From positions 1 to 45,003 of the forward strand of contig CAKKRZ010000020.1 of NCBI GenBank assembly GCA_919902925.1: a DNA stretch of 45,003 nucleotides. The letters are read 5' to 3'. Positions 1-9,311 of the stretch are shown here, piece after piece (positions within the stretch are counted from its first letter, which is position 1; the number at the start of each line of letters is the position of its first letter). The translations under genes and the position numbers were made by a program. A model generated the notes under the pieces. It saw only the letters and a program-made list of their open reading frames with translations, searched no databases and had not been told where the DNA came from. The DNA comes from Acidiferrobacterales bacterium (GTDB taxonomy: Bacteria; Pseudomonadota; Gammaproteobacteria; Acidiferrobacterales; Sulfurifustaceae).

Positions 1-845
1 CGCTCACCGAGGCCGGGTACGTCGGCGAGGACGTCGAGAACATCATCCAGAAGCTCCTGCAGAAGTGCGACTACGACGTCGAGAAGGCGCAGAAGGGCAT
101 CGTCTACATCGACGAGATCGACAAGATCTCGCGCAAGAGCGAGAACCCGTCCATCACCCGCGACGTGTCGGGCGAGGGTGTGCAGCAGGCGCTGCTCAAG
201 CTGATCGAAGGCACGGTGGCCTCGGTCCCCCCGCAGGGCGGCCGCAAGCACCCGCAGCAGGAGTTCCTGCAGGTCGACACCCGCAATATCCTGTTTATCT
301 GCGGCGGCGCCTTCTCCGGCCTCGACAAGGTCATCCAGGGCCGCTCGGAAAAGGGCGGTATCGGCTTCAGCGCCCAGATCCGCAGCAAGGCCGATTCCCG
401 GCGCGCGTCCGAGTTGCTGCGCCAGGTCGAACCCGAGGATCTGATCAAGTACGGCCTGATCCCGGAGTTTGTCGGCCGTCTGCCGGTGATCGCCATCCTG
501 GAAGAGCTCGACGAAAAGGCGTTGATCACGATTCTCACTGAGCCCAAGAACGCCTTGATCAAGCAGTATCAGAAATTGATGAAGCTTGAGGGTGTCGAGC
601 TCGAGATCGGCACTGAGGCGCTGGCGGCGATCGCCAGCCGTGCCCTGGATCGCAAGACCGGCGCGCGTGGTCTGCGTTCCATCCTTGAGCGGGCCCTGCT
701 CGATATCATGTTCGAACTCCCGTCGATGGAGAATGTCGTCAAGGTTGTCATCGAGGAGAAGGTCATCCTCGAGGCTGCCCGGCCGCTGCTGATTTATGCC
801 GATGGCGACAGCCAGGGGTTGAAACGCATGACGGCCACTCCTTGA
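1..845 (+). CDS. clpX: ClpX, ATPase subunit of the ClpXP protease (5' truncated by window edge)
   Basis: This is the C-terminal 280 residues of the AAA+ unfoldase that recognises tagged proteins and threads them into ClpP in the cytoplasm. The reading frame is open from base 3, upstream of the ORF-track start at 165. It begins with [15 protein letters not shown], typical ClpX sequence just after the Walker A region. Walker B (VYIDEIDKI), the [11 protein letters not shown] sensor segment and the [10 protein letters not shown] sensor-2 helix are visible; the zinc-binding N-terminus and Walker A lie outside the window. lon follows on the same strand, as in the usual clpP-clpX-lon arrangement, but a good terminator separates the two. 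The assignment is secure. Confidence 0.98.
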   Translation, partial: LTEAGYVGEDVENIIQKLLQKCDYDVEKAQKGIVYIDEIDKISRKSENPSITRDVSGEGVQQALLKLIEGTVASVPPQGGRKHPQQEFLQVDTRNILFICGGAFSGLDKVIQGRSEKGGIGFSAQIRSKADSRRASELLRQVEPEDLIKYGLIPEFVGRLPVIAILEELDEKALITILTEPKNALIKQYQKLMKLEGVELEIGTEALAAIASRALDRKTGARGLRSILERALLDIMFELPSMENVVKVVIEEKVILEAARPLLIYADGDSQGLKRMTATP

Positions 846-873
846 GGGCCGCCATTGTACCGGTGGTCAGACA

Positions 874-898
874 AACCCCGCCTTTGGCGGGGTTTTTT
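874..898 (+). terminator. Rho-independent terminator after clpX
   Basis: AACCCCGCC and GGCGGGGTT form a perfect 9-bp stem around a TTT loop, followed by a T run. It lies about 30 bases after the clpX stop and isolates clpX from lon. Confidence 0.9.
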
Positions 899-974
899 GT
901 TTTCAGCCGTGGGCGGAAATCGCGACTATGTTTAATGATTACCCGGACATAGAACGCCGAAATAGCCGTGGTAA

Positions 975-1002
975 TTGAATTTGCGGACGTTTGGCCCCAC
1001 AC
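975..1002 (+). promoter_or_regulatory. Candidate sigma32 (heat-shock) promoter of lon
   Basis: TTGAAT and CCCCACAC are separated by 14 bases. This is close to the sigma32 consensus (TTGAAA, 13-15 bases, CCCCAT). It sits directly upstream of lon, a classic heat-shock gene. The TTG start used by the ORF track (991) falls inside this element, which supports the later ATG at 1036. Seen: the motif. Inferred: its use. Confidence 0.55.
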
Positions 1003-1035
1003 TCGACTCTGTACATTGGAATCAATGAATTGCCC

Positions 1036-3489
1036 ATGAGCCAGGAAACGATCGAACCCAAAGAACCCACCCTCATCGCCGGTAGCGAGGTCAATCTGCC
1101 CGTACTGCCGCTGCGTGACGTGGTGGTGTTCCCGTACATGGTCATCCCGCTGTTCGTTGGACGGCGCAAGTCGATTCGCGCGCTCGAACAGGCCATGGAG
1201 TCCAACAAGCAGATTATGCTCGTGGCGCAGAAGAGCGCCTCCGACGACGATCCGACGTCCGAGCATATCCACCGCATCGGTACCACCGCCACTATCCTGC
1301 AACTGCTCAAACTGCCGGACGGCACCGTCAAGGTGCTGGTGGAAGGCGAGCGTCGGGCGGCCATCAGCCAGTACACCGCGACCGATGAATATTTCCAGGC
1401 AGACGTCGCCCAGATGCAGGTCCCGGAAATCGACCCGAAAGAGGGCGAGGCACTGATGCGTTCAGTGCTCAGCGAGTTCGACCAGTACGTCAAGCTGAAC
1501 ATGAAGATCCCGCCGGAGATACTGACCTCGCTCTCCGGCGTTGACGACCCGGGCCGGCTGGCCGACACCGTCGCCGCGCATCTTTCGCTCAAGATCGACG
1601 ACAAGCAGAAGATCCTCGAAATCCAGGATACCCGCGAGCGGCTGGAGCACATCCTGTCGGTACTGGAAGGCGAAATCGACCTGTTGCAGGTCGAGAAGCG
1701 TATCCGCGGCCGCGTCAAGCGGCAGATGGAAAAGAGCCAGCGCGAGTACTACCTGAACGAACAGATGAAGGCCATCCAGAAGGAACTGGGTGAAATGGAA
1801 GAGGGCCCGAACGAGATTGAGGAACTTGAGAAGCGCATCAAGACGGCCGGCATGTCCAAGGAAGCGCGCGAAAAGGCCGTGGCCGAGCTCAAGAAGCTCA
1901 AGATGATGTCACCGATGTCGGCCGAGGCGACGGTGGTGCGCAACTATATCGACTGGCTGCTCAACGTGCCATGGAAGAAACGCAGCAAGGTCCAGAAGGA
2001 TCTGCGCAAGGCCGAGGAGATTCTCGAGCACGATCACTACGGGCTGGAAAAGGTCAAGGAACGCATCCTTGAATACCTGGCGGTCCAGCAGCGCGTCAAC
2101 AAGATCAAGGGCTCGATCCTGTGCCTGGTCGGTCCGCCGGGCGTTGGCAAGACCTCGCTCGGCCAGTCGATCGCGCGCGCCACCGGGCGCAAGTTCGTGC
2201 GCATGTCACTCGGCGGTGTGCGTGACGAGGCCGAGATTCGCGGCCATCGTCGCACCTACATCGGCTCGTTGCCCGGCAAGTTGGTCCAGAACATGGCCAA
2301 GGTCAAGACCAAGAACCCGTTGTTCATGCTCGATGAAGTCGACAAGATGTCCATGGACTTCCGCGGCGATCCCAGCTCGGCGCTGCTGGAGGTGCTGGAC
2401 CCGGAACAGAATCACACCTTCAGCGATCACTACCTCGAGGTCGATTACGATCTTTCCGAGGTCATGTTCGTGGCCACTGCCAACACCCTCAATATACCGG
2501 CGCCGTTACTCGACCGCATGGAAGTCATTCGTCTGTCCGGCTATACCGAAGACGAGAAGGTCAACATCGCGCTCAAGTATCTGGTCCCGAAACAGCTGAA
2601 ATATAACGGGCTTAAGGATGAAGAGATCGCCATCGGCGAGAAGGTGATCCGCGACATCATCCGCTACTACACCCGCGAAGCTGGTGTGCGCAACCTGGAG
2701 CGTGAAATCTCCAAGATCTGCCGCAAGGTCACCAAGCAGTTGTTGCTGGAGCCAGAGCAGAACGGGCGCAAGGTGACCCTGACCCAGAAACGCCTGGACA
2801 AGTACCTGGGCGTACAGCGTCACCGCTACGGCGTTGCCGAGGAAAAGAACCAGGTCGGCCAGGTGACCGGATTGGCCTGGACCGAAGTGGGCGGCGAACT
2901 GCTGACCATCGAGGCGGCGATCGTCGCCGGCAAGGGCAAGACCACTTATACCGGCAAGCTGGGCGATGTCATGCAGGAATCCATCCAGGCCGCCATGACC
3001 GTGGTCCGTTCGCGCGCCGCGCGCCTGGGGCTGGCCGCGGATTTCTACCAGCAGCACGATTTCCACGTGCACGTGCCCGAAGGCGCGACCCCCAAGGACG
3101 GTCCGAGCGCAGGTATCGCCATGTGCACGGCGATTGTTTCTTCCCTGACCCGTATCCCGGCGCGGGCCGAGGTGGCCATGACCGGTGAGATTACGCTGCG
3201 CGGCGAGGTTCTGCCCATCGGCGGTCTCAAGGAAAAGCTGCTCGCCGCTCACCGCGGCGGCATCAAGACCGTGCTGATTCCCGAGGAGAACCGCAAGGAC
3301 CTGGTAGACATCCCGAAGAACATCCGCGACGATCTCGACATCCGGCCGGTTCGCTGGATCGACCAGGTCCTGGAGGCGGCGCTGGAGCGCATGCCGGCGC
3401 CGGTCGAGGACAAGCCGGCCGCTGAATCCGAGGCGGCAGCCAAGCCCGCCGAGCCGCTCGACGTCAGCAAGAACGTCATCACGCATTAA
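1036..3489 (+). CDS. lon: Lon ATP-dependent protease
   Basis: Lon is a cytoplasmic AAA+ serine protease that degrades misfolded and short-lived regulatory proteins. The 817-residue product has the N-terminal substrate-binding domain ([14 protein letters not shown]), the helical linker, an AAA+ module with Walker A GPPGVGKT at residues 366-373 and Walker B LFMLDEVD, and the C-terminal protease domain. The catalytic dyad is visible: Ser691 in KDGPSAG and Lys734, the second Lys of GGLKEK, with the same 43-residue spacing as in E. coli. The ATG at 1036 (MSQETIEP) is preferred over the track's TTG at 991, which lies in the presumed promoter. An Ala/Glu/Pro-rich tail of about 25 residues extends past the conserved region. 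Confidence 0.98.
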   Translation: MSQETIEPKEPTLIAGSEVNLPVLPLRDVVVFPYMVIPLFVGRRKSIRALEQAMESNKQIMLVAQKSASDDDPTSEHIHRIGTTATILQLLKLPDGTVKVLVEGERRAAISQYTATDEYFQADVAQMQVPEIDPKEGEALMRSVLSEFDQYVKLNMKIPPEILTSLSGVDDPGRLADTVAAHLSLKIDDKQKILEIQDTRERLEHILSVLEGEIDLLQVEKRIRGRVKRQMEKSQREYYLNEQMKAIQKELGEMEEGPNEIEELEKRIKTAGMSKEAREKAVAELKKLKMMSPMSAEATVVRNYIDWLLNVPWKKRSKVQKDLRKAEEILEHDHYGLEKVKERILEYLAVQQRVNKIKGSILCLVGPPGVGKTSLGQSIARATGRKFVRMSLGGVRDEAEIRGHRRTYIGSLPGKLVQNMAKVKTKNPLFMLDEVDKMSMDFRGDPSSALLEVLDPEQNHTFSDHYLEVDYDLSEVMFVATANTLNIPAPLLDRMEVIRLSGYTEDEKVNIALKYLVPKQLKYNGLKDEEIAIGEKVIRDIIRYYTREAGVRNLEREISKICRKVTKQLLLEPEQNGRKVTLTQKRLDKYLGVQRHRYGVAEEKNQVGQVTGLAWTEVGGELLTIEAAIVAGKGKTTYTGKLGDVMQESIQAAMTVVRSRAARLGLAADFYQQHDFHVHVPEGATPKDGPSAGIAMCTAIVSSLTRIPARAEVAMTGEITLRGEVLPIGGLKEKLLAAHRGGIKTVLIPEENRKDLVDIPKNIRDDLDIRPVRWIDQVLEAALERMPAPVEDKPAAESEAAAKPAEPLDVSKNVITH

Positions 3490-3490
3490 G

Positions 3491-3509
3491 CCCGCCGTCC
3501 CTCGGCGGG
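3491..3509 (+). terminator. Hairpin after lon, weak terminator
   Basis: CCCGCCG and CGGCGGG form a perfect 7-bp stem with a 5-base loop immediately after the lon stop. There is no T tract, so intrinsic termination is uncertain. Confidence 0.4.
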
Positions 3510-3541
3510 TGATGGTGGCTTGCCATCGCCCATTCTGTTTC

Positions 3542-3571
3542 TTGACACGGCCACCGGGCCGGGCGTATATC
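3542..3571 (+). promoter_or_regulatory. Sigma70 promoter of hupB
   Basis: A perfect -35 TTGACA and a -10-like TATATC are separated by 18 bases, about 100 bases upstream of the HU start. The ORF-track extension of HU back to 3520 runs through this promoter and is therefore unlikely. Confidence 0.65.
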
Positions 3572-3669
3572 TTTTCGCCAGCCCGGGCGTGTTGTCTTGT
3601 CGTATGCGTCCGGGCACCGGCCGTCCCGCAGAACACGTCTGTCTAACCGTTCCAGGGGGAGATGCACAC

Positions 3670-3942
3670 GTGAACAAATCTGAACTGATCGACCAGGTTG
3701 TCCTCAACGCAGAACTCAACAAAGCCACCGCCACGCGCGTCGTCGACGTTTTGCTTGACGTTATTTCCGAGCGGCTGCGACAGGGCGATACCGTGACCCT
3801 GTCCGGCTTTGGAACCTTCACGGTCAGCAGTCGCACGGCGCGCAATGGACGTAACCCGCGTACCGGCGAGATGATTGCCATCCCCGCCTCCAAAAGCCCT
3901 CGCTTCAAGGCTGGCAAAGGCCTGAAGGATGCCTTAAACTAG
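3670..3942 (+). CDS. hupB: HU family DNA-binding protein, beta-type
   Basis: HU is a small nucleoid protein that bends DNA non-specifically as a dimer. The 90-residue product is exactly family length: helical N-terminus (NKSELIDQVV), the GFGTF turn, and the arm motif RNPRTGEMI with the DNA-intercalating proline, ending in KGLKDALN. The start is GTG at 3670, chosen because a strong AGGGGGAG ribosome-binding site lies about 10 bases upstream and because HU proteins begin MNKSEL. The ORF track uses an upstream start that would add 50 non-homologous residues. Lying downstream of lon matches the gammaproteobacterial lon-hupB order. Confidence 0.96.
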   Translation: MNKSELIDQVVLNAELNKATATRVVDVLLDVISERLRQGDTVTLSGFGTFTVSSRTARNGRNPRTGEMIAIPASKSPRFKAGKGLKDALN

Positions 3943-3988
3943 CGCGCCCTCAGAGGGGGTCGAGGCAGCCGCCTGACTTTCCTGCTGC

Positions 3989-4063
3989 GGGTGCTTAGCT
4001 CAGCGGTAGAGCGTCGCCTTTACAAGGCGAGGGTCGGGGGTTCGATCCCCTCAGCACCCACCA
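3989..4063 (+). tRNA. tRNA-Val (anticodon TAC)
   Basis: The acceptor stem GGGTGCT/AGCACCC is complete, the anticodon loop is TTTACAA, the T arm contains TTCGATC and the CCA end is encoded. It stands 12 bases before tRNA-Asp, so the two are probably cotranscribed. Confidence 0.97.
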
Positions 4064-4075
4064 TCGTAGGGACTT

Positions 4076-4152
4076 GGAGCGGTAGTTCAGTTGGTTAGAA
4101 TACCGGCCTGTCACGCCGGGGGTCGCGGGTTCGAGTCCCGTCCGCTCCGCCA
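4076..4152 (+). tRNA. tRNA-Asp (anticodon GTC)
   Basis: The acceptor stem GGAGCGG/CCGCTCC, anticodon loop CTGTCAC, T-loop TTCGAGT and an encoded CCA are all present. It forms a pair with the tRNA-Val just upstream. Confidence 0.97.
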
Positions 4153-4263
4153 TTCATATCGAGCGAGGCAATCGGGAGAACCCGGTTGTCTCGTCTTGAT
4201 CGAGTGCACCCACTGGTCCGCTGCAATTGCTGCCTCGCGCCGGCCCCGGTAGAGTACCGGCCC

Positions 4264-6150
4264 ATGCTGAATACCATCCGCGAAAAAACCCAGGGCATCA
4301 TTGCCACCTTCATCCTCGTCCTGCTGGTCATTCCCTTTGCCCTGTGGGGCATCAATTCCTACTTCGAAGGCGGTCCCAGCAACACCGTGGCCAAGGTCGA
4401 TGGCACGGAAATATCCAAACAACGCTACCTGGAGGCGCTGGAACGCTACCGCGGACGGGTCGAGCCGGGGCGTTTCGAGAGCAGCGCTTTCAAGGAGCTG
4501 GTGTTGTCCGGCCTTATCGATCAGGCGCTGATGCTGCAGGATGTCAACGACGCCGGCTACCGCGTCTCTGATCAGCAGCTCACCCGCCTGGTTCATGAGA
4601 TTCCCGTCTTCCAGCGCAACGGTCGTTTCGATATGACGATGTTCACTCAGTTCCTGCGCCGCGAAGGCCTGAGCGAGCAGGCCTTTCTGGCGCAGTTGCG
4701 CGCCGACATCACCACGCGTCAGGCGCAGTCGGGCCTGGTGCAGACGGCGATTGTCACGGATGCCGAGGTCAACCGTCTGGCCCAGCTGCTGGCCCAGCGC
4801 CGCGAGGCCGGTTGGCTGCGCATCGCCCCGGAACCCCTGGCGGCGCGCGCGCGCGTGACCCCGGAGGATGTGAAGAAATTCTACGAATCCAAACCGGATC
4901 TGTTCAAGACACCTGAAGAGGTGCGCATCCAGTTCGTGCGCCTGTCGATCGAGGATCTCCGGCGGCGCCATCGGCCGACGGAGGCCGAGATCCTCAAGGC
5001 CTATCAGGACGACATCGGCCGCTACACCACCGCCGAGCAGCGGCGCGTGTCGCATATCCTGATTCCGTTGCCGGCCAACGCCGAGCCGGCGCAGGCGGAG
5101 AAAGCCGGTCAACAGGCCGAGGCGCTGCAGGCCCGGTTGAAGGCCGGTGCCGATTTTGCCGCCCTGGCACGCCAGCATTCCGGCGACAAGGCGACGGCCG
5201 CCCGCGGCGGAGAGCTGGGCGAAGTCAAACCGGGCAAGTTGCCGAAAATCCTGGAAGCGGCGGCACTGGCGCTCAAGCCGGGCGAAGTCAGCGACCCGAT
5301 CCAGACGCCGGCCGGGTTTCACCTGGTCAAGCTGACGTCACGCCCGTCCGTGCCCAAGCCGCTGGCGGCCGTGCGTGCGCAGGTGATCGAACAATTGCGC
5401 AAGCAATGGTCCGAGGAGCGGTTTGCGGAACTCGGGGAAAAGCTGCGCAATCTCGCCTATGAGAACCCGGACAGCCTGTCACCGGTTGCCAATACGCTTG
5501 AACTCGAAATCCAGCAGACTGGCTGGTTTACGCGCAGCGGCGGCCATGGCCTGGCCAGCCACCTCAAGGTCGTGGAAAACGCCTTCAGTCCGGAGTTGAT
5601 CGGCGGTGGGCGTAATAGTGAGGTCATCGAGGTCGATCGCCAGACGCTGGTCGCGATTCGCGTCATCGGTCATCGTCCGTCAACCCGGAAACCGCTGCAG
5701 CAGGTGCGCGCCGAGGTCGAACGTCTGCTGCGTCAACAGTCGGCCAATGAGGCCGCGCTGGCGCTGGCGCGTCAGTTGCTCAGTGAGTTGCGCCAGGGCG
5801 GCGATCCGCAGGCCCTGGCCCGCCGCCACGGTATCGAACTGGTTGCGGCCCGTGTCCTCAGCCGCGAAACACCGGGAAGGGTCGATCCTCGTCTGTTAGA
5901 GGTTGTTTTCCGGACCAGTCGGCCCGCAGGTGGCAAACCAACGTATGAGTTGGTGGAGAGTGGCAGCCAGGGGCCGCATATCGTGATCCTGCGTCAGGTG
6001 ATCGACGCCAGGCCGGAGCAACTCAGCGCGGATGTGCGCAAGAAGGTCCGCCGGCTGCTGGAAGAGCGCCGCGGCAACGGCTATTTCGAACACTACCGCG
6101 ACGGCCTGCGTCAGCAGGCCGACATCCGCATCCACAAGGAACGGTTGTAA
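4264..6150 (+). CDS. ppiD: PpiD-like membrane-anchored periplasmic peptidyl-prolyl isomerase/chaperone
   Basis: PpiD is tethered to the inner membrane near the Sec translocon and assists folding of exported proteins. The 628-residue product starts MLNTIREKTQG, the characteristic PpiD N-terminus, followed by one membrane segment (about residues 12-31) and a SurA_N-like region. A parvulin domain follows at roughly residues 260-360 (VSHILIPLP, then GGELGEVKPGKL and AGFHLVKLTS) and then a long helical C-terminal region. The ATG at 4264 is chosen over the track start at 4186, which adds residues unlike the family. The hupB-(tRNA)-ppiD order is conserved in gammaproteobacteria. A short CGCCG/CGGCG hairpin with TTTT directly follows the stop and overlaps the end of convergent fabI. 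Confidence 0.93.
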   Translation: MLNTIREKTQGIIATFILVLLVIPFALWGINSYFEGGPSNTVAKVDGTEISKQRYLEALERYRGRVEPGRFESSAFKELVLSGLIDQALMLQDVNDAGYRVSDQQLTRLVHEIPVFQRNGRFDMTMFTQFLRREGLSEQAFLAQLRADITTRQAQSGLVQTAIVTDAEVNRLAQLLAQRREAGWLRIAPEPLAARARVTPEDVKKFYESKPDLFKTPEEVRIQFVRLSIEDLRRRHRPTEAEILKAYQDDIGRYTTAEQRRVSHILIPLPANAEPAQAEKAGQQAEALQARLKAGADFAALARQHSGDKATAARGGELGEVKPGKLPKILEAAALALKPGEVSDPIQTPAGFHLVKLTSRPSVPKPLAAVRAQVIEQLRKQWSEERFAELGEKLRNLAYENPDSLSPVANTLELEIQQTGWFTRSGGHGLASHLKVVENAFSPELIGGGRNSEVIEVDRQTLVAIRVIGHRPSTRKPLQQVRAEVERLLRQQSANEAALALARQLLSELRQGGDPQALARRHGIELVAARVLSRETPGRVDPRLLEVVFRTSRPAGGKPTYELVESGSQGPHIVILRQVIDARPEQLSADVRKKVRRLLEERRGNGYFEHYRDGLRQQADIRIHKERL

Positions 6151-6158
6151 CGCGCCGC

Positions 6159-6968
6159 CTACGGCGTTTTGACCAGCAGCTTCTGGTAGTTGAGCCCGAT
6201 GGCCACGGTATTGAACCCGCCATCTACGTAGGTGATCTCGCCGGTAACGCCGGAGGCGAGGTCCGAGCACAGGAACGCTCCCACGTTGCCGACTTCATCG
6301 ATGGTCACGCCGCGCTCCAGCGGCGACATCAGGTCGTTGTAGTCGAGCAGTTTCTTGAAGTCGCTGATGCCGGAAGCGGCCAGGGTGCGTATTGGGCCGG
6401 CCGAGATGCCGTTCACGCGGATGCCGTCCGGTCCCAGCGACTGGGCCAGGTAGCGCACGTTGGCCTCGAGGCTGGCCTTGGCCAGGCCCATGACGTTGTA
6501 GTTGGGGATGGCGCGGACCGCGCCGATGTAGGACAAGGTCAATAGCGCGCCGGCACGGCCCTGCATCATGCTGCGTCCGGCCTTGGCCAGGGCGGCAAAG
6601 CTGTAGGAGCTGATTTCGTGAGCCACGCGGAACCCCTCGCGAGTCACGACATCGATATAGGAGCCGGCCAGTTCCTCGCGCGGGGCAAAGGCCACGGAAT
6701 GAACGATGATGTCGAGCCCGTCCCAGAAATCATCCAGGCGCGAAAAGGTTTCGTCGATCTGGCTGTCGCTAGAGACATCGCAGGGCAGGCAGATGCTGGA
6801 GCCGGTCGCGGACGCCACTTTCTCCACCCGCTCCTTGAGCTTGTCGTTCTGGTAGGTGAAGGCGAGGGCGGCGCCCTCGCGGTGCATGGCCTTGGCGATG
6901 CCCCAGGCGATCGACCGTTCGCCGGCGACACCGACGATCAACGCCCGTTTGCCGTCCAGAAATCCCAT
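6159..6968 (-). CDS. fabI: Enoyl-[acyl-carrier-protein] reductase (NADH), FabI
   Basis: FabI catalyses the last reduction in each cycle of type II fatty acid elongation, turning trans-2-enoyl-ACP into acyl-ACP. The 269-residue protein is a short-chain dehydrogenase fold with the FabI-specific N-terminus [19 protein letters not shown] (nucleotide-binding region). The active-site pattern [20 protein letters not shown] contains the two tyrosines and the lysine in Y-x10-Y-x6-K spacing. The [11 protein letters not shown] segment of the substrate loop is also present. It is convergent with ppiD (8 bases between stops) and divergent from the peptide transporter operon. The target of triclosan-type inhibitors in this family. 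Confidence 0.97.
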   Translation of the reverse strand: MGFLDGKRALIVGVAGERSIAWGIAKAMHREGAALAFTYQNDKLKERVEKVASATGSSICLPCDVSSDSQIDETFSRLDDFWDGLDIIVHSVAFAPREELAGSYIDVVTREGFRVAHEISSYSFAALAKAGRSMMQGRAGALLTLSYIGAVRAIPNYNVMGLAKASLEANVRYLAQSLGPDGIRVNGISAGPIRTLAASGISDFKKLLDYNDLMSPLERGVTIDEVGNVGAFLCSDLASGVTGEITYVDGGFNTVAIGLNYQKLLVKTP

Positions 6969-7109
6969 GCTCGTGTCTCCTCGTTATTCCGGTCCGTGGC
7001 CGCCGACGCGGCGGCACGGAGTCCGGTAAAGTAACGAAATTCACCGGCGCTGGAAAGGGGGTTGGTGCGTGCGAAATCGGGTATAGTGCCGTGATCGCGG
7101 CGGTCGCTC

Positions 7110-9311
7110 ATGCCCTCTCGCAGCCACCACACGAATCGCCGTCCATCCTTGCGTTTCCCGGCGCGGATGGCGACGGTATTGTTATTGGCAGTCCCGGTGG
7201 CGATTCACGCCGCCTGGAACGACCCCTATCCGGCACACGAGCAGGGCCAGAATATCCTCTACACGGCCTTTCGCGAGCGTCCCAAGCACCTGGACCCGGC
7301 CCGTTCCTACAGTTCCAACGAGTACGATTTCATCGCCCAGATCTACGAGCCGCCGTTCCAGTATCACTATCTCAAACGCCCTTTCCAGCTCGTCCCGCTG
7401 ACCGCCAGCGCCATGCCCGTGCCGGTCTATCTCGATCGTCAGGGTCGGCCACTGCCGGCCGGTGCGCCGGTCGCGAGCATCGCCTACAGCGTTTACACCA
7501 TCCGCATCCAGCCGGGCATCCGCTACCAGCCGCATCCCGCCTTCGCGCGCGATGATCGGGGTGTTCCACGCTATCACCAGCTAACGGCCGCCGAGCTGGC
7601 GCGCATTCACACGATCGGCGATTTCCCGCATTACGGTACACGCGAGTTGGTGGCCGCCGATTACGTCCACCAGATCAAGCGGCTGGCCCATCCGCGCCTG
7701 CATTCGCCGGTTCTGAGCGTCATGCAGGATTACGTCGTCGGTCTCAAGGACTATGCGGCGAACCTGCGCCGCGAGCATGCCCGGCTGAATCGCAAGGGCC
7801 GCGGCCCGGCCCTCGATCTGGAGCGCTATCCGCTGAAGGGCGTCGAGACGATCGATCGCTATACCTATCGTGTGACCATACACGGCAAGTACCCGCCACT
7901 GCTGTACTGGATGGCGATGCCGTTCTTTGCGCCGATGGCGCCCGAAGTCGACCGGTTTTTCAGCCAGCCCGGCCTGCGCGAACGCAACTTGACGCTCGAC
8001 TGGTATCCGGTCGGCACCGGACCCTACATGCTGACCGTGAACAACCCGAACCGGCAGATGGTGCTGGAGCGCAATCCCCACTATCGCGATGAGCGCTACC
8101 CGGCGCAAGGCGAGGCCGGTGACCGCCAGCGCGGCCTGCTGGCCGATGCCGGCCGGCGACTTCCCTTTATCGACCGCATCGTCTTCAGCCTGGAGAAAGA
8201 GAACATCCCCTACTGGAACAAGTTTCTGCAGGGTTACTACGACCGCTCGGTCGTACCCACGGAATCATTCGATCAGGCAGTGCGTTTCACCGGCAGCGGC
8301 GACACCGACATCAGCGACGACATGAAGGTCCGAGGCATCCATTTGCGAACCAGCGTGGCGACCTCTACCTATTACCTCGGCTTCAACATGCTCGATCCGG
8401 TGGTCGGCGGGAACAACGAACGAGCACGCAAGCTGCGCCGCGCCATTTCTATCGCCATCGACATCGAAGAGCAGATCTCGATCTTCCGCAATGGCCGTGG
8501 CATCGCTGCGCAAGGGCCGATCCCGCCGGGAATCTTCGGTTATCTACCGGGTTGCGCAGGCCTGAACCGCTATGTCTACCAATGCGTGCGTGACGCTCCG
8601 CAACGACGCTCATTGTCCGAGGCGCGGCGACTGCTGGCGGAAGCCGGCTATCCCGATGGATCCGATCGTCGTACCGGTAGGCCGCTGCTGATCTATTTCG
8701 ATACCCCGGCGACCGGCCCGGCCGAAAAGGCACGGTTTGACTGGTATGCCAAGCAACTCGCGCGCCTGAACATTCAGCTTGTGGTGCGCGCCACCGACTA
8801 CAACCGTTTCCAGGAAAAGATGCGCAAGGGTGACGCGCAGCTTTTCGAATGGGGCTGGAACGCCGATTACCCCGATCCGGAAAATTTCCTGTTCCTGCTG
8901 TACGGTCCCAACAAGAAGGTCGGTGGCGAGGGGGAGAATGCCTCGAACTATGACAATCCGGAGTTCAACCGGTTGTTCGAGCAACTCAAGAACCTGGATG
9001 ACAGTCCGCAGCGCCTGCACCTGATCGGGCAGGCCCTGGAGGTGGCGCGTCGCGACGCCCCGTGGATCTGGGGCGTGCACCCGCGCCAGTACACCCTCGA
9101 TCATGCCTGGCTGCACAACGCCAAGCCGCACCAGATGGCCAACAACACCCTCAAGTATCTGCGCCTCGACCCGGCTCTGCGCCGTGAACGCCGCGAGGCC
9201 TGGAACCGGCCGGTCCGGTGGCCGCTGGTGCTGGTGGGTGGCGTGCTGCTGGCCGGGTTGATACCGGCCGTGGTGCTCTATCGCCGGCGGGAACGGAGCA
9301 CAGCGGCATGA
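7110..9311 (+). CDS. Extracellular solute-binding protein family 5 (oligopeptide type) with C-terminal membrane anchor
   Basis: This is the substrate-capturing component of a peptide ABC importer. The 733-residue protein has an N-terminal signal peptide (hydrophobic ATVLLLAVPVAIHA core) and SBP_bac_5 features (RPKHLDPARSYSSNE, DWYPVGTGPYML, GWNADYPDPENFLFLLYG, ASNYDNPEFNRLFEQL). It is longer than usual (500-610). At the C-terminus there is a second hydrophobic segment, PLVLVGGVLLAGLIPAVVLY, followed by RRRERS, which should anchor it in the inner membrane with a cytoplasmic tail. Classical Gram-negative SBPs are soluble or lipidated, so this is an unusual architecture. It is the first gene of a four-gene operon joined by ATGA overlaps; the order SBP-permease-permease-fused ATPase matches yejABEF. 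Confidence 0.88.
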   Translation: MPSRSHHTNRRPSLRFPARMATVLLLAVPVAIHAAWNDPYPAHEQGQNILYTAFRERPKHLDPARSYSSNEYDFIAQIYEPPFQYHYLKRPFQLVPLTASAMPVPVYLDRQGRPLPAGAPVASIAYSVYTIRIQPGIRYQPHPAFARDDRGVPRYHQLTAAELARIHTIGDFPHYGTRELVAADYVHQIKRLAHPRLHSPVLSVMQDYVVGLKDYAANLRREHARLNRKGRGPALDLERYPLKGVETIDRYTYRVTIHGKYPPLLYWMAMPFFAPMAPEVDRFFSQPGLRERNLTLDWYPVGTGPYMLTVNNPNRQMVLERNPHYRDERYPAQGEAGDRQRGLLADAGRRLPFIDRIVFSLEKENIPYWNKFLQGYYDRSVVPTESFDQAVRFTGSGDTDISDDMKVRGIHLRTSVATSTYYLGFNMLDPVVGGNNERARKLRRAISIAIDIEEQISIFRNGRGIAAQGPIPPGIFGYLPGCAGLNRYVYQCVRDAPQRRSLSEARRLLAEAGYPDGSDRRTGRPLLIYFDTPATGPAEKARFDWYAKQLARLNIQLVVRATDYNRFQEKMRKGDAQLFEWGWNADYPDPENFLFLLYGPNKKVGGEGENASNYDNPEFNRLFEQLKNLDDSPQRLHLIGQALEVARRDAPWIWGVHPRQYTLDHAWLHNAKPHQMANNTLKYLRLDPALRRERREAWNRPVRWPLVLVGGVLLAGLIPAVVLYRRRERSTAA

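Noticed and set aside
2506-3636. Long antisense ORF (376 codons) under lon
   Set aside because: Shadow of the GC-rich lon coding strand; low-complexity His/Gln/Arg composition, no domain.
4111-5322. Antisense ORF (403 codons) under ppiD
   Set aside because: Shadow ORF in a high-GC gene; it also runs through the antisense of tRNA-Asp.
7062-7087. Sigma70 promoter TTGGTG/TATAGT upstream of the binding-protein gene
   Set aside because: Spacing is only 14 bases and the -35 match is poor; not strong enough to list.
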